64,000 nucleotides of DNA, from the NCBI RefSeq assembly GCF_001545155.1, contig NZ_CP014226.1:1280934-1344933 (forward strand), read 5' to 3'. The stretch's first letter is position 1. Each line of letters starts with the position of its first letter. A model generated the notes under the pieces. That model saw only the letters and a list, made by a program, of their open reading frames with translations. It searched no databases and was not told where the DNA came from. Source of the stretch: Halomonas chromatireducens. GTDB lineage: Bacteria > Pseudomonadota > Gammaproteobacteria > Pseudomonadales > Halomonadaceae. This document shows positions 36,269 to 44,049 of the stretch, piece by piece. The position numbers were made by a program, and so were the translations under genes.

Positions 36269-37330
36269 ATGATGCCAGTGGGTAAATGGAAAAGGGCCAG
36301 CGGTACCGCCGTTGCCGCATTGGCCTTGTTGATGCTGGCGCCAGGGTCGAGTGCCGCAGACTTCGACCCAGCGGAACACGATGGAGCGAGGCAGCTTGTC
36401 GATACTCTCGTCGATCGGGGTATCGAGCGAGAGTGGCTGGAGGCGGCCCTGCGCAGTGCCGAGTTCCAGCAAGGTGTGCTGGACGCCATGGAAGGCGCCG
36501 CGGAGCGTCGGTTGCGCTGGGACGAGTACCGGGAAATCTTCCTGCAGCCGGAGCGGATCGAGCGGGGCGTGGCCTTCATCGAGGGGCATCATGATGCGTT
36601 CGCCCGCGCCGAGGCCGAATATGGCGTGCCGGCGGAAATGATTGCCGCCATCATCGGCGTCGAGACCAGCTATGGACGCTTTACCGGTCGCCATCGGGTC
36701 ATCGACTCGCTGTCGACCCTGGCCTTCCATCATCCCGTCCGGGGCAGTTTCTTCCATGGCGAACTGACGGCCTTTCTCGAAATCACCCGGGAGCAGGACG
36801 TGGACCCGGGCAGCCTGAAGGGTTCCTACGCCGGCGCCATGGGTTACCCGCAATTCATTCCGACCAGCTACCGCGCCTATGCCGTGGACTTTGACGATGA
36901 CGGCGTGCGGGACCTGTGGACCAACCCGGTGGACGCCATCGGCAGCGTCGCCAACTATTTTGCAGTACATGGCTGGCAGCCGGGCAGCCCGATCTATCAT
37001 GAAGCCCAAGGGCCGGACGCGCCGCCGGCGACGGTGGATTTCAACCGCACGGCCAGGCCCTATGCCAGCGTCGCCGAGCTTGCCGAGGCGGGTATCCGGG
37101 TCGAGGCCGGCCTCGATGACGATGCCCTGGTGGTGCCGCTCTCCCTGGAGGTGTCCGAAGAGGCCTGGCGTTACCGGGTGGGTCATGAGAATTTCTACGT
37201 CATCACCCGCTACAATCACAGTCACCTCTACGCCATGGCGGTGACCGAGCTTGCCGAGGCGATCGAAGCCGCGCGTGAGCTGGAGGCCCACCCGCTCGAG
37301 CCGACGAGCAACGGCGGGGGTGGGGAATGA
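36269..37330 (+). CDS. mltB: Lytic murein transglycosylase B
   Basis: From the ATG at 36269 (AGGAG 11 bases upstream) the product has 353 residues with a signal peptide (about 8-30). IGVETSYGRFTG contains the catalytic glutamate, and SYAGAMGYPQFIPTSYRAYA and FDDDGVRDLWTNPVDAIGS are family segments. There is no lipobox cysteine in the signal, unlike E. coli MltB, so this is probably a soluble periplasmic form. Its end overlaps rlpA by four bases. Confidence 0.93.
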   Translation: MMPVGKWKRASGTAVAALALLMLAPGSSAADFDPAEHDGARQLVDTLVDRGIEREWLEAALRSAEFQQGVLDAMEGAAERRLRWDEYREIFLQPERIERGVAFIEGHHDAFARAEAEYGVPAEMIAAIIGVETSYGRFTGRHRVIDSLSTLAFHHPVRGSFFHGELTAFLEITREQDVDPGSLKGSYAGAMGYPQFIPTSYRAYAVDFDDDGVRDLWTNPVDAIGSVANYFAVHGWQPGSPIYHEAQGPDAPPATVDFNRTARPYASVAELAEAGIRVEAGLDDDALVVPLSLEVSEEAWRYRVGHENFYVITRYNHSHLYAMAVTELAEAIEAARELEAHPLEPTSNGGGGE

Positions 37331-38331
37331 AGCCCTGGTATCTCGGCCTGGCACTGGCCACGCTGCTGGCCGGCTGTGCCGGTGGCGGTGGTTCACCGCC
37401 CTCGGGCGAGCGTGAGGCTTCGCGTAGCGTACCCTCGTCGGCACCCACCGGCGGTGGGCGCTATGCCATGAGTGGCGATGCCTATCCCGAAAACCCACCG
37501 GACGTCAGCAAGATCCCGGATGCGGTGCCCCGTGTCGAGCCACTGTCCCGAGGCGGCAACCGTTCGACCTATGAGGTGTGGGGCAAGACCTACCGGGTAC
37601 TGCCAGATGCCAGCGGCTACGCCCGGCAGGGAACCGCTTCCTGGTACGGCGAGAAATTCCACGGGTATGCCACCTCGAACGGCGAAATCTACGACATGTA
37701 CAAGATGACCGCCGCTCACCGTTCGCTTCCGCTTCCGACCTATGCCAGGGTGACAAGTCTCGAGAACGGCCGTTCAGTGATCGTGCGGGTCAACGACCGG
37801 GGTCCCTTCCACAATGACCGTGAGATCGACCTTTCCTATGCCGCTGCTGCGCGCCTGGATATTCTGGATCGCGGCACTGGCCGGGTGAAGGTGGAGGCGA
37901 TCGACCCCGAGCGATGGCTGGCAGAAAATGGTCGCAACGGCGAGAACCGGACAGCTTCGTCGGCGGTCCAATCCTCGCCAGCCGCCGAGGCTCGGACGAT
38001 CCAGGCGGAGCCGGCCCAGCAGGCCGTCTCCGCACCAGCCAGCGGTTCGGCTCAGGCGGTTTCTGCGTCGAGTCAAGGCACGACGGAGCCCGCCGTTGAC
38101 CAGGCCGCCATCTATCTGCAGATTGCGGCCCTGGGTTCGGTGGACAATGCACAGGCGCTGAAGGCGAGGCTCGATGGCGAGCTGTCGCATCCGGTACGGG
38201 TGGCCGACTCGGCCGGCATGTATCGGGTACAAGTTGGACCCTTGTCTAGTGCTACCCAGGTCGAGCCGGCCCGCGCCGAACTCAGGCGCGCCGGTTTCGA
38301 CCAGGCGTTTATCGTCAATGGCGCCGACTGA
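37327..38331 (+). CDS. rlpA: Septal lytic transglycosylase RlpA (lipoprotein)
   Basis: A 334-residue lipoprotein with the lipobox LLAGC (Cys17). The RlpA double-psi barrel (about residues 95-195) has GTASWYGEKFHG and RVNDRGPFHNDREIDLS. A Ala/Ser/Gln-rich linker follows, and the last 75 residues are a SPOR domain that binds glycan without stem peptides at the septum. In Pseudomonas the protein cleaves such glycans during daughter cell separation. Confidence 0.94.
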   Translation: MKPWYLGLALATLLAGCAGGGGSPPSGEREASRSVPSSAPTGGGRYAMSGDAYPENPPDVSKIPDAVPRVEPLSRGGNRSTYEVWGKTYRVLPDASGYARQGTASWYGEKFHGYATSNGEIYDMYKMTAAHRSLPLPTYARVTSLENGRSVIVRVNDRGPFHNDREIDLSYAAAARLDILDRGTGRVKVEAIDPERWLAENGRNGENRTASSAVQSSPAAEARTIQAEPAQQAVSAPASGSAQAVSASSQGTTEPAVDQAAIYLQIAALGSVDNAQALKARLDGELSHPVRVADSAGMYRVQVGPLSSATQVEPARAELRRAGFDQAFIVNGAD

Positions 38332-38380
38332 TCGGCGCCTTGCTTCTCACTTTCCGATGTTTCCGATGAGATCCAAACCA

Positions 38381-39583
38381 ATGAGAGTGCTGTTCCGTAA
38401 ACTCCGCCCGCTATTGTTGCCGGCGATGCTGCTGAGCCTGGTTCTGATGACCGCACAGGCGCTGGCCCAGGCGGTGCCGACGCCTCAAACCATGATTCCC
38501 GCTCCCCCGCAAATTGCGGCCAAGTCATGGTTTCTCATGGATGCCAACAGCGGCCGGGTGCTGGTCGAGCATAACGCCGATGAGCGCCTGCCCCCGGCGA
38601 GTCTCACCAAGCTGATGACGGCCTATCTGGTGGAGCGGGAGCTGGATCGCGGTAATATCAGCATGGACGATATGGTACGTGTCAGTGAGAATGCCTGGCG
38701 CACCGGTGGTTCGAAGATGTTTATCGAGGTCGATACCGAAGTATCGATTCGCGACCTGCTCTACGGCATTATCATCGCCTCCGGTAACGACGCCAGCGTC
38801 GCCGTGGCAGAGCACTTGGCCGGCGGAGAGGCGCCTTTTGCCGACCTTATGAACCAGCACGCCACGCGCCTGGGCCTGCACAATACCAATTTCACCAATT
38901 CCACCGGCCTGCCGCATCCGGAGCAGTACTCCTCTGCTCGCGACATGGCGCTGCTTTCGCAATACATCATCAACGACTATCCCGAGCACTACGCGGTCTA
39001 CGCCGAAAAGTACTTCACCTACAGTGATATTCGTCAGCCCAATCGTAACCGCCTGCTGTGGCGCGATCCCACCGTCGATGGCTTGAAGACTGGCTGGACG
39101 ACCGAGGCGGGCTATGGCTTGGTGGCTTCGGCAATGCGTGACGACATGCGTCTGATTTCGGTGGTGATGGGCACCAGCTCCGAAGAATCCCGGGCCCAGG
39201 AAACGCAGAAATTGCTCAGCTATGGCTTTCGCTACTACGAGACGCTGAACCTCTACGAGCAGGGTGCCGTGCTGAATACTCCGCGTATCTGGGGGGGGGA
39301 GAGAAACGAATTGCGCGTTGGTGTCGATGAGAACGTCTTCATGACCGTTCCCCGAGCCCGAAATCAAGAGCTCGGCGCCCGTCTCGACATTAATCAGGAC
39401 ATCAGTGCCCCCGTCAACCAGGGCGATCGTGTCGGAACGCTGGAAGTACGCCTAGGTGATGACATCGTCGGCGAGCAGGCCCTGGTTGCCCTCGAGTCGA
39501 TCGAAGAGGGCAATATTTTCAAGCAGCTGTTTGACCAGGTCAGGCGCTTCTTCAGTAATCTGATCGGTGGCTGGTTCGGCTAG
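38381..39583 (+). CDS. dacA: D-alanyl-D-alanine carboxypeptidase (PBP5/6 type)
   Basis: From the ATG at 38381 the product has 400 residues with a signal peptide ending ALAQA. The active-site motifs are PASLTKLM (Ser74, Lys77), ASGNDAS and DGLKTGWTTEAG. The C-terminal end (FKQLFDQVRRFFSNLIGGWF) is an amphipathic helix for membrane attachment. It trims the terminal D-alanine from peptidoglycan pentapeptides. Nearby in-frame ATGs at 38357 and 38366 are alternatives. Confidence 0.95.
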   Translation: MRVLFRKLRPLLLPAMLLSLVLMTAQALAQAVPTPQTMIPAPPQIAAKSWFLMDANSGRVLVEHNADERLPPASLTKLMTAYLVERELDRGNISMDDMVRVSENAWRTGGSKMFIEVDTEVSIRDLLYGIIIASGNDASVAVAEHLAGGEAPFADLMNQHATRLGLHNTNFTNSTGLPHPEQYSSARDMALLSQYIINDYPEHYAVYAEKYFTYSDIRQPNRNRLLWRDPTVDGLKTGWTTEAGYGLVASAMRDDMRLISVVMGTSSEESRAQETQKLLSYGFRYYETLNLYEQGAVLNTPRIWGGERNELRVGVDENVFMTVPRARNQELGARLDINQDISAPVNQGDRVGTLEVRLGDDIVGEQALVALESIEEGNIFKQLFDQVRRFFSNLIGGWFG

Positions 39584-39667
39584 TCGGCATCCTGGATGGT
39601 GTCGATCTTGGGCACTGTAGAATAGACGAGTAACATATTCGCAAATGCGCTGAAGGGTAGAAAGGAC

Positions 39668-39988
39668 ATGAGCGACAGGAAGCTGCGCGACCTGCGTCGG
39701 GCGTCAAAGACAAAGGCAGAGCCACCCGGTGCGCCGCCGACGATCGCTTTCCCTTGTGATTACCCGATCAAGGTGGTGGGGGATGCCGCCGAGGACTTTG
39801 CTGCCATGGTCTGTCAGGTGGTGTCACGCCATGACAGCGAGTTCGATGCGACGACACTGGAAGTGGTGGAGAGCCGCAACGCACGCTTCCAGTCGGTACG
39901 GCTGACCATGCGCGCCACCGGTGAGGCCCAGCTCAAGGCGCTGTTTGCCGAGCTCAAGGCCACCGGGCGTGTCCACATGGTGGTTTGA
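39668..39988 (+). CDS. ybeD: YbeD-like DUF493 protein
   Basis: A 106-residue ACT-like fold protein; [19 protein letters not shown] and [15 protein letters not shown] are typical. It is always found next to lipB in gammaproteobacteria, but its molecular role is not established. Its stop overlaps the lipB ATG (TGATG). Confidence 0.92.
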   Translation: MSDRKLRDLRRASKTKAEPPGAPPTIAFPCDYPIKVVGDAAEDFAAMVCQVVSRHDSEFDATTLEVVESRNARFQSVRLTMRATGEAQLKALFAELKATGRVHMVV

Positions 39989-40620
39989 TGGGTGAACTTG
40001 AGCTTCACCGCCTGGGCCGCTGTGCCTACGAGCCGGTCTGGCAAGCCATGCGCACGCTGACTGATACCCGTGACGAACGTACACCCGACCAGCTGTGGCT
40101 GGTGGAACACGATCCGGTATTTACCCAGGGCCAGGCTGGCAAGCCCGAGCATCTGCTGATGCCGGGCGATATACCCGTGGTTCAGACCGATCGCGGTGGA
40201 CAGGTGACCTATCATGGCCCCGGGCAGGTGGTGCTCTACCCGCTGCTGGATGTACGACGTGCCCGGCTAGGCGTGCGAGATCTGGTTTCAGCCCTGGAGA
40301 ATGCCGTGATCGCCGTGCTGGCGGAGTTCGATGTGGAGGCGCGAGCGCGGCCCGATGCCCCAGGTGTCTACGTGGGTCAGGCCAAGATCGCCTCGCTGGG
40401 GCTGCGCATTCGTCGCGGGGCGAGCTTTCATGGGGTGGCACTCAACGTTGATGGTGACATTTCCCCCTTCGACCGCATCAACCCCTGTGGCTACGCGGGC
40501 ATGGCCATGACGCGTCTTGCCGACCTTATTGTCGATTGTCCCGGCGTTGAGGCAGTGGGAGAGCGCCTGGCACAGGCCCTGGCGCTCGAGCTGGAAGGGG
40601 AGCTGGTTAACCCACGTTGA
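39988..40620 (+). CDS. lipB: Octanoyltransferase LipB
   Basis: A 210-residue enzyme. Signature segments are [17 protein letters not shown], the lysine in [12 protein letters not shown] and the catalytic cysteine in NPCGYAGM. It moves octanoyl groups from acyl carrier protein to lipoate-dependent enzymes; LipA then adds sulfur. The start overlaps the ybeD stop. It converges with lipA, and their ends overlap by 14 bases. Confidence 0.96.
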   Translation: MGELELHRLGRCAYEPVWQAMRTLTDTRDERTPDQLWLVEHDPVFTQGQAGKPEHLLMPGDIPVVQTDRGGQVTYHGPGQVVLYPLLDVRRARLGVRDLVSALENAVIAVLAEFDVEARARPDAPGVYVGQAKIASLGLRIRRGASFHGVALNVDGDISPFDRINPCGYAGMAMTRLADLIVDCPGVEAVGERLAQALALELEGELVNPR

Positions 40621-41662
40621 CGGCGTCGATGCGGTTGGGGTTCGCTTCCTGGCCCGGCACCTCGGCGGGCGCTGCGAGACCGAGATTGTTCTTCTCGAAA
40701 ACCTGATCAGCCCGATAGCTGGATCGAACCAGCGGCCCCGAGGCCACTTCCAGAAAGCCCTTTTCCAGGCCCAACTGGCGATAGCGCTCGAATTCATGGG
40801 GAGTGACCCAGCGTTCGACCGGCAGGTGGTTGCGCGTGGGGCGCAGGTACTGGCCGAGGGTGACGATATCCACGCCGATGGCGCGCAGGTCGTCCAGGGT
40901 GGCCAGGATCTCCTCCTCGGTCTCGCCCAGGCCCAGCATGAGACTTGTCTTGGTCAGGACCTCCGGCTTGTATCGCTTGGCATGTGCCAGAACGTCGAGC
41001 GTCTTGCGGTAGCCGGCCCGTGGATCGCGGACCCGGTGCGTGAGGCGCTCCACCGTCTCGACGTTCTGGGCAAAGACCTCCAGGCCGGAGTCGACGACGC
41101 GCTCGATGGCCGGCAGGTCGCCGTCGAAATCGGGGGTGAGGGCTTCCACCACCACCTTGGGCGTGTTCGCCTTGATGGCGCGGATGCAATCGGCGTAGTG
41201 TGTCGCACCGCCATCGGGCAGGTCGTCGCGATCCACCGAGGTCAGCACTACGTAGCGTAACCCCATCAGCTCGACAGACTTGGCGGTGTTGGCAGGCTCT
41301 TCGCTGTCCAGCCAGCCCTTGGGGTTGCCGGTATCCACGGCGCAGAAGCGGCAGGCACGCGTACACACTGATCCCATCAGCATGATGGTAGCCGTGCCGT
41401 TGCTCCAGCACTCTCCCATGTTGGGGCAGTGCGACTCGGCACAGACGGTACTCAGGCGGTGTGTGCTGACATTCTTCTTGACCGCCTCGAAGCGCTCGCC
41501 GCCGGGGATCTGGGCGCGCAGCCACTGCGGCTTCCTGCCCGGCTCGGGCTGCTCTTCGGCCTGTTTGCGCTGCTGCTTGATGCCATCCTTGATCACGGCC
41601 ATGCCATGTTCGTTGCGGAATTTCTCACCGCTGGGAACGCGTTTTGAGGTGCTGTCGCTCAT
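40607..41662 (-). CDS. lipA: Lipoyl synthase
   Basis: From the ATG at 41662 the product has 351 residues. The radical SAM cluster is CTRACRFC, and the auxiliary cluster cysteines lie in [12 protein letters not shown]. It inserts two sulfurs into protein-bound octanoate. The enzyme pairs with LipB, but the genes are convergent here, not in one operon as in some relatives. Confidence 0.96.
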   Translation of the reverse strand: MSDSTSKRVPSGEKFRNEHGMAVIKDGIKQQRKQAEEQPEPGRKPQWLRAQIPGGERFEAVKKNVSTHRLSTVCAESHCPNMGECWSNGTATIMLMGSVCTRACRFCAVDTGNPKGWLDSEEPANTAKSVELMGLRYVVLTSVDRDDLPDGGATHYADCIRAIKANTPKVVVEALTPDFDGDLPAIERVVDSGLEVFAQNVETVERLTHRVRDPRAGYRKTLDVLAHAKRYKPEVLTKTSLMLGLGETEEEILATLDDLRAIGVDIVTLGQYLRPTRNHLPVERWVTPHEFERYRQLGLEKGFLEVASGPLVRSSYRADQVFEKNNLGLAAPAEVPGQEANPNRIDAVNVG

Positions 41663-41845
41663 AAGGGTGTGAGCCCCTCCACTCGGCGGCTGCCGGGGCC
41701 ATTTGGGTATGTGCCGCACGCGCCCGGAAGGGACGACGCCAATGGCACGAGCACAGTATGGCCCGCAGATTGATACGTTGGTCGCAGGCCGCTAATCTAC
41801 CATATTTGCCTCGGGAGGGGACAGCGGAGGGACGCGTGTCTCCGC

Positions 41846-42835
41846 TCAGTGGGGCGGAATTGGCAGGCACACCACGCCGTGGTCCGGAATCGGCCTCGGA
41901 GGCGCCTTGAAGTGAGCCTCGAACTCGCCGAGACGCTCGCGGACGAAGCGCAGAAATAGCTCAGTCACCGGGGTGGGGAAGCGGTCACGGGGGTAGACCG
42001 TGCACCAGGAGCGGCGCAGGGGAAAGCCGGGCAGTTCAAGTTCGGCCAGCAGACCGGCTCTCAGCTCCAGCCTCACGGCCAGCCGCGGCAAGACCGCCAC
42101 GCCCAAATGTGCCATCACGCCCTGCTTGATGGCCTCGTTGGTGCCCAGCTCCATGGTGTGAGGGAGGGCTACGTCCTGGTCGGCCGCCTGCTGCTCGAAG
42201 GCGGTACGAACCCCGGAACCCGATTCGCGCATCAGCAGATAGTGCTGGGCCAGATCCTCCAGTGTGGGATCGTGGGCCGCCAGCAGTGGATGTCCGGGCC
42301 ATACTATCGGAATCAGTTCGTTCTCCAGTATCGGCATAAACTCCAGGCTATCATCGTCTTCGGGCACCATGGCCATGATCACCAGGTCGTCGCGGCGCTC
42401 GGCCAGACGCTGGAGTGCCTGGCTCCGGTTGCATACCTGGAGGCGAACCTGAACATTGGGGTAATGGGCGCGAAAACGTGCGATCAGATGCGGCACAACA
42501 TATTGTGCGGTGGACACGGCCGCCAGGTTGAGCTCCCCGGAAATCGTGCCGGCCATATCCGAGAGTGCCATCTGCAGTCGTGACACCTGGCCAAAAATGG
42601 CCTGGGACGAAGCGTACAGTGCATCGGCTGCAGGCAGTACATGCAGTGTCTTTCCGGAATACTTGAACAGTGGCTGACCCAGGGCCTGTTCCAGCTGCCG
42701 TATCTGGGCGCTGACCGCCGGTTGGGTCAATCCCAGCGACTCGGCCGCCCGGGAGTAGGAGTGCTGGCGATAGACGGCCTGAAAGACCTGGAGTTGGCGG
42801 AAGGTCAGGCGGTTCAGCAGACTTGGCGTGGTCAT
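41846..42835 (-). CDS. LysR-family transcriptional regulator
   Basis: A 329-residue protein from the ATG at 42835. The helix-turn-helix TFRQLQVFQAVYRQHSYSRA and GLTQPAVSAQIRQLE lies in residues 9-55, followed by a periplasmic-binding-like effector domain. The sequence most resembles the CbbR/CysB-like branch of LysR proteins, but no carbon-fixation genes are nearby. The divergent neighbour is the biotin-carboxylase-like gene 116 bases away, its likely target. Effector unknown. Confidence 0.85.
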   Translation of the reverse strand: MTTPSLLNRLTFRQLQVFQAVYRQHSYSRAAESLGLTQPAVSAQIRQLEQALGQPLFKYSGKTLHVLPAADALYASSQAIFGQVSRLQMALSDMAGTISGELNLAAVSTAQYVVPHLIARFRAHYPNVQVRLQVCNRSQALQRLAERRDDLVIMAMVPEDDDSLEFMPILENELIPIVWPGHPLLAAHDPTLEDLAQHYLLMRESGSGVRTAFEQQAADQDVALPHTMELGTNEAIKQGVMAHLGVAVLPRLAVRLELRAGLLAELELPGFPLRRSWCTVYPRDRFPTPVTELFLRFVRERLGEFEAHFKAPPRPIPDHGVVCLPIPPH

Positions 42836-42951
42836 TGATCGATCCGCTGGAGGGGCGCCAGGCACCCATTGAACATCGTTTTCATGCTATCACCGCTGCG
42901 GGCAGCGGTCATGCCCGGTTGGGGGCGTTCACGATCACGGGGAACAGCGTC

Positions 42952-43878
42952 ATGGAGCCTAGCGACACTGGTGCAAGCCAGCGTAGCGCCTGGAAAACGG
43001 TCATGGTGGCGGGTAATGGCCTCGAGGCGCTACGGCCCGGCCAGGCATGCACCGAGCTGGGACTGACCTGGCACGGTAGCGATGGCAAGGCCGGCGCCGA
43101 ACTGGTGGCGCATGCCTTGCGCTTAGGCTGTGATCTCCTGCATCCCGGCGAGGCAGGAAGCGGCGAACACTGCTGCTTGGCGCGAACCAGCCGGCAGGCC
43201 GGTCTGGGATTTGTTGGCCCCCACGCCAGTCTCCAGGCAGCAATGCATGACCGGGCGGTGAGTCGACAGTTGATGCGAGAGGCGGGGGTGCCGCTAAGTC
43301 CCTTGGAGGCGTCATCCCCTCCGCTCCACCTGCCGGTACTGGTCGATGCCCGAGGGCAGTCGCTCGCTCTTGTCGAGCATGAGATTCTCGGACCGAGGCA
43401 TGCGGTAGCGCCCAGTGACAGGCTGACGCCCGAACAGCGCGCTTACCTGGGCCAGCTTGCCGTCAGGGGAGCCCGGTCGATAGGGTTGGTTGGCCTGGCG
43501 ACGTTGAGCTTTACGCTGGTCGGCAATCGCCTGGGTTATACCGGCATTCGTGCCGGCTTGACCGGCTATGAGGGCCTGGCAGAAGTGCTTACCGGGCTCG
43601 ACCTTGCCGTTGAACAGCTACGTCTGATGGGGGGCGGTCGGCTGAGGCGTCCGAGGGTAGGGCAGATGGGGCATGGGCCGGGACGTCCCGGCCAGGCACG
43701 CTTGCATCTTTTGTCGTTTCCCGGTGGTTTCCTGAGCGGTGGGCCGGGTGTCAGGCTCGATCGGCCCCGGGGGGAGGGCGCCGGTGCCCCTGATGCGCGG
43801 CTGCTGGTCTGGGGGCGTGATGCCGCCGAGGCAAACCGCAGGGAGCGGCGCGCCTTGGCAGAGTGGAGTGGCGTATAG
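42952..43878 (+). CDS. Degenerate biotin-carboxylase-like protein
   Basis: A protein of about 308 residues (start at 42952 preferred; the true start is uncertain). Two stretches align by eye with AccC: DLLHPGEAGSG with the [11 protein letters not shown] region, and GLGFVGPHASLQAAMHDRAV with the [19 protein letters not shown] region. The glycine-rich ATP loop (GGGGRGM) and the [11 protein letters not shown] catalytic segment are missing or changed, so biotin carboxylation is unlikely. It is followed by the DUF3141 gene with a gap of about 170 bases and may be under the LysR regulator. Function unknown. Confidence 0.55.
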   Translation: MEPSDTGASQRSAWKTVMVAGNGLEALRPGQACTELGLTWHGSDGKAGAELVAHALRLGCDLLHPGEAGSGEHCCLARTSRQAGLGFVGPHASLQAAMHDRAVSRQLMREAGVPLSPLEASSPPLHLPVLVDARGQSLALVEHEILGPRHAVAPSDRLTPEQRAYLGQLAVRGARSIGLVGLATLSFTLVGNRLGYTGIRAGLTGYEGLAEVLTGLDLAVEQLRLMGGGRLRRPRVGQMGHGPGRPGQARLHLLSFPGGFLSGGPGVRLDRPRGEGAGAPDARLLVWGRDAAEANRRERRALAEWSGV

Positions 43879-44049
43879 AGTGTCGTGGAAAAGGCAGCCA
43901 AAACAGAATCTTACGGATTCTCGATACAGAAAGTCGACAAAATGACTCGTCATCAGGACCCTCGACGTACTATGCTTGTTGCATTGCAGCAATCAATTTC
44001 TCCTCCTGGTGCCCGACACAATCGGTGCCAGCGAACCCTGGAGTCGCAC

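Noticed and set aside
43885..44049. Longer N-terminus of the DUF3141 protein
   Set aside because: The extra 55 residues have mixed composition, no ribosome site and no family resemblance; the ATG at 44050 has CTGGAG upstream.
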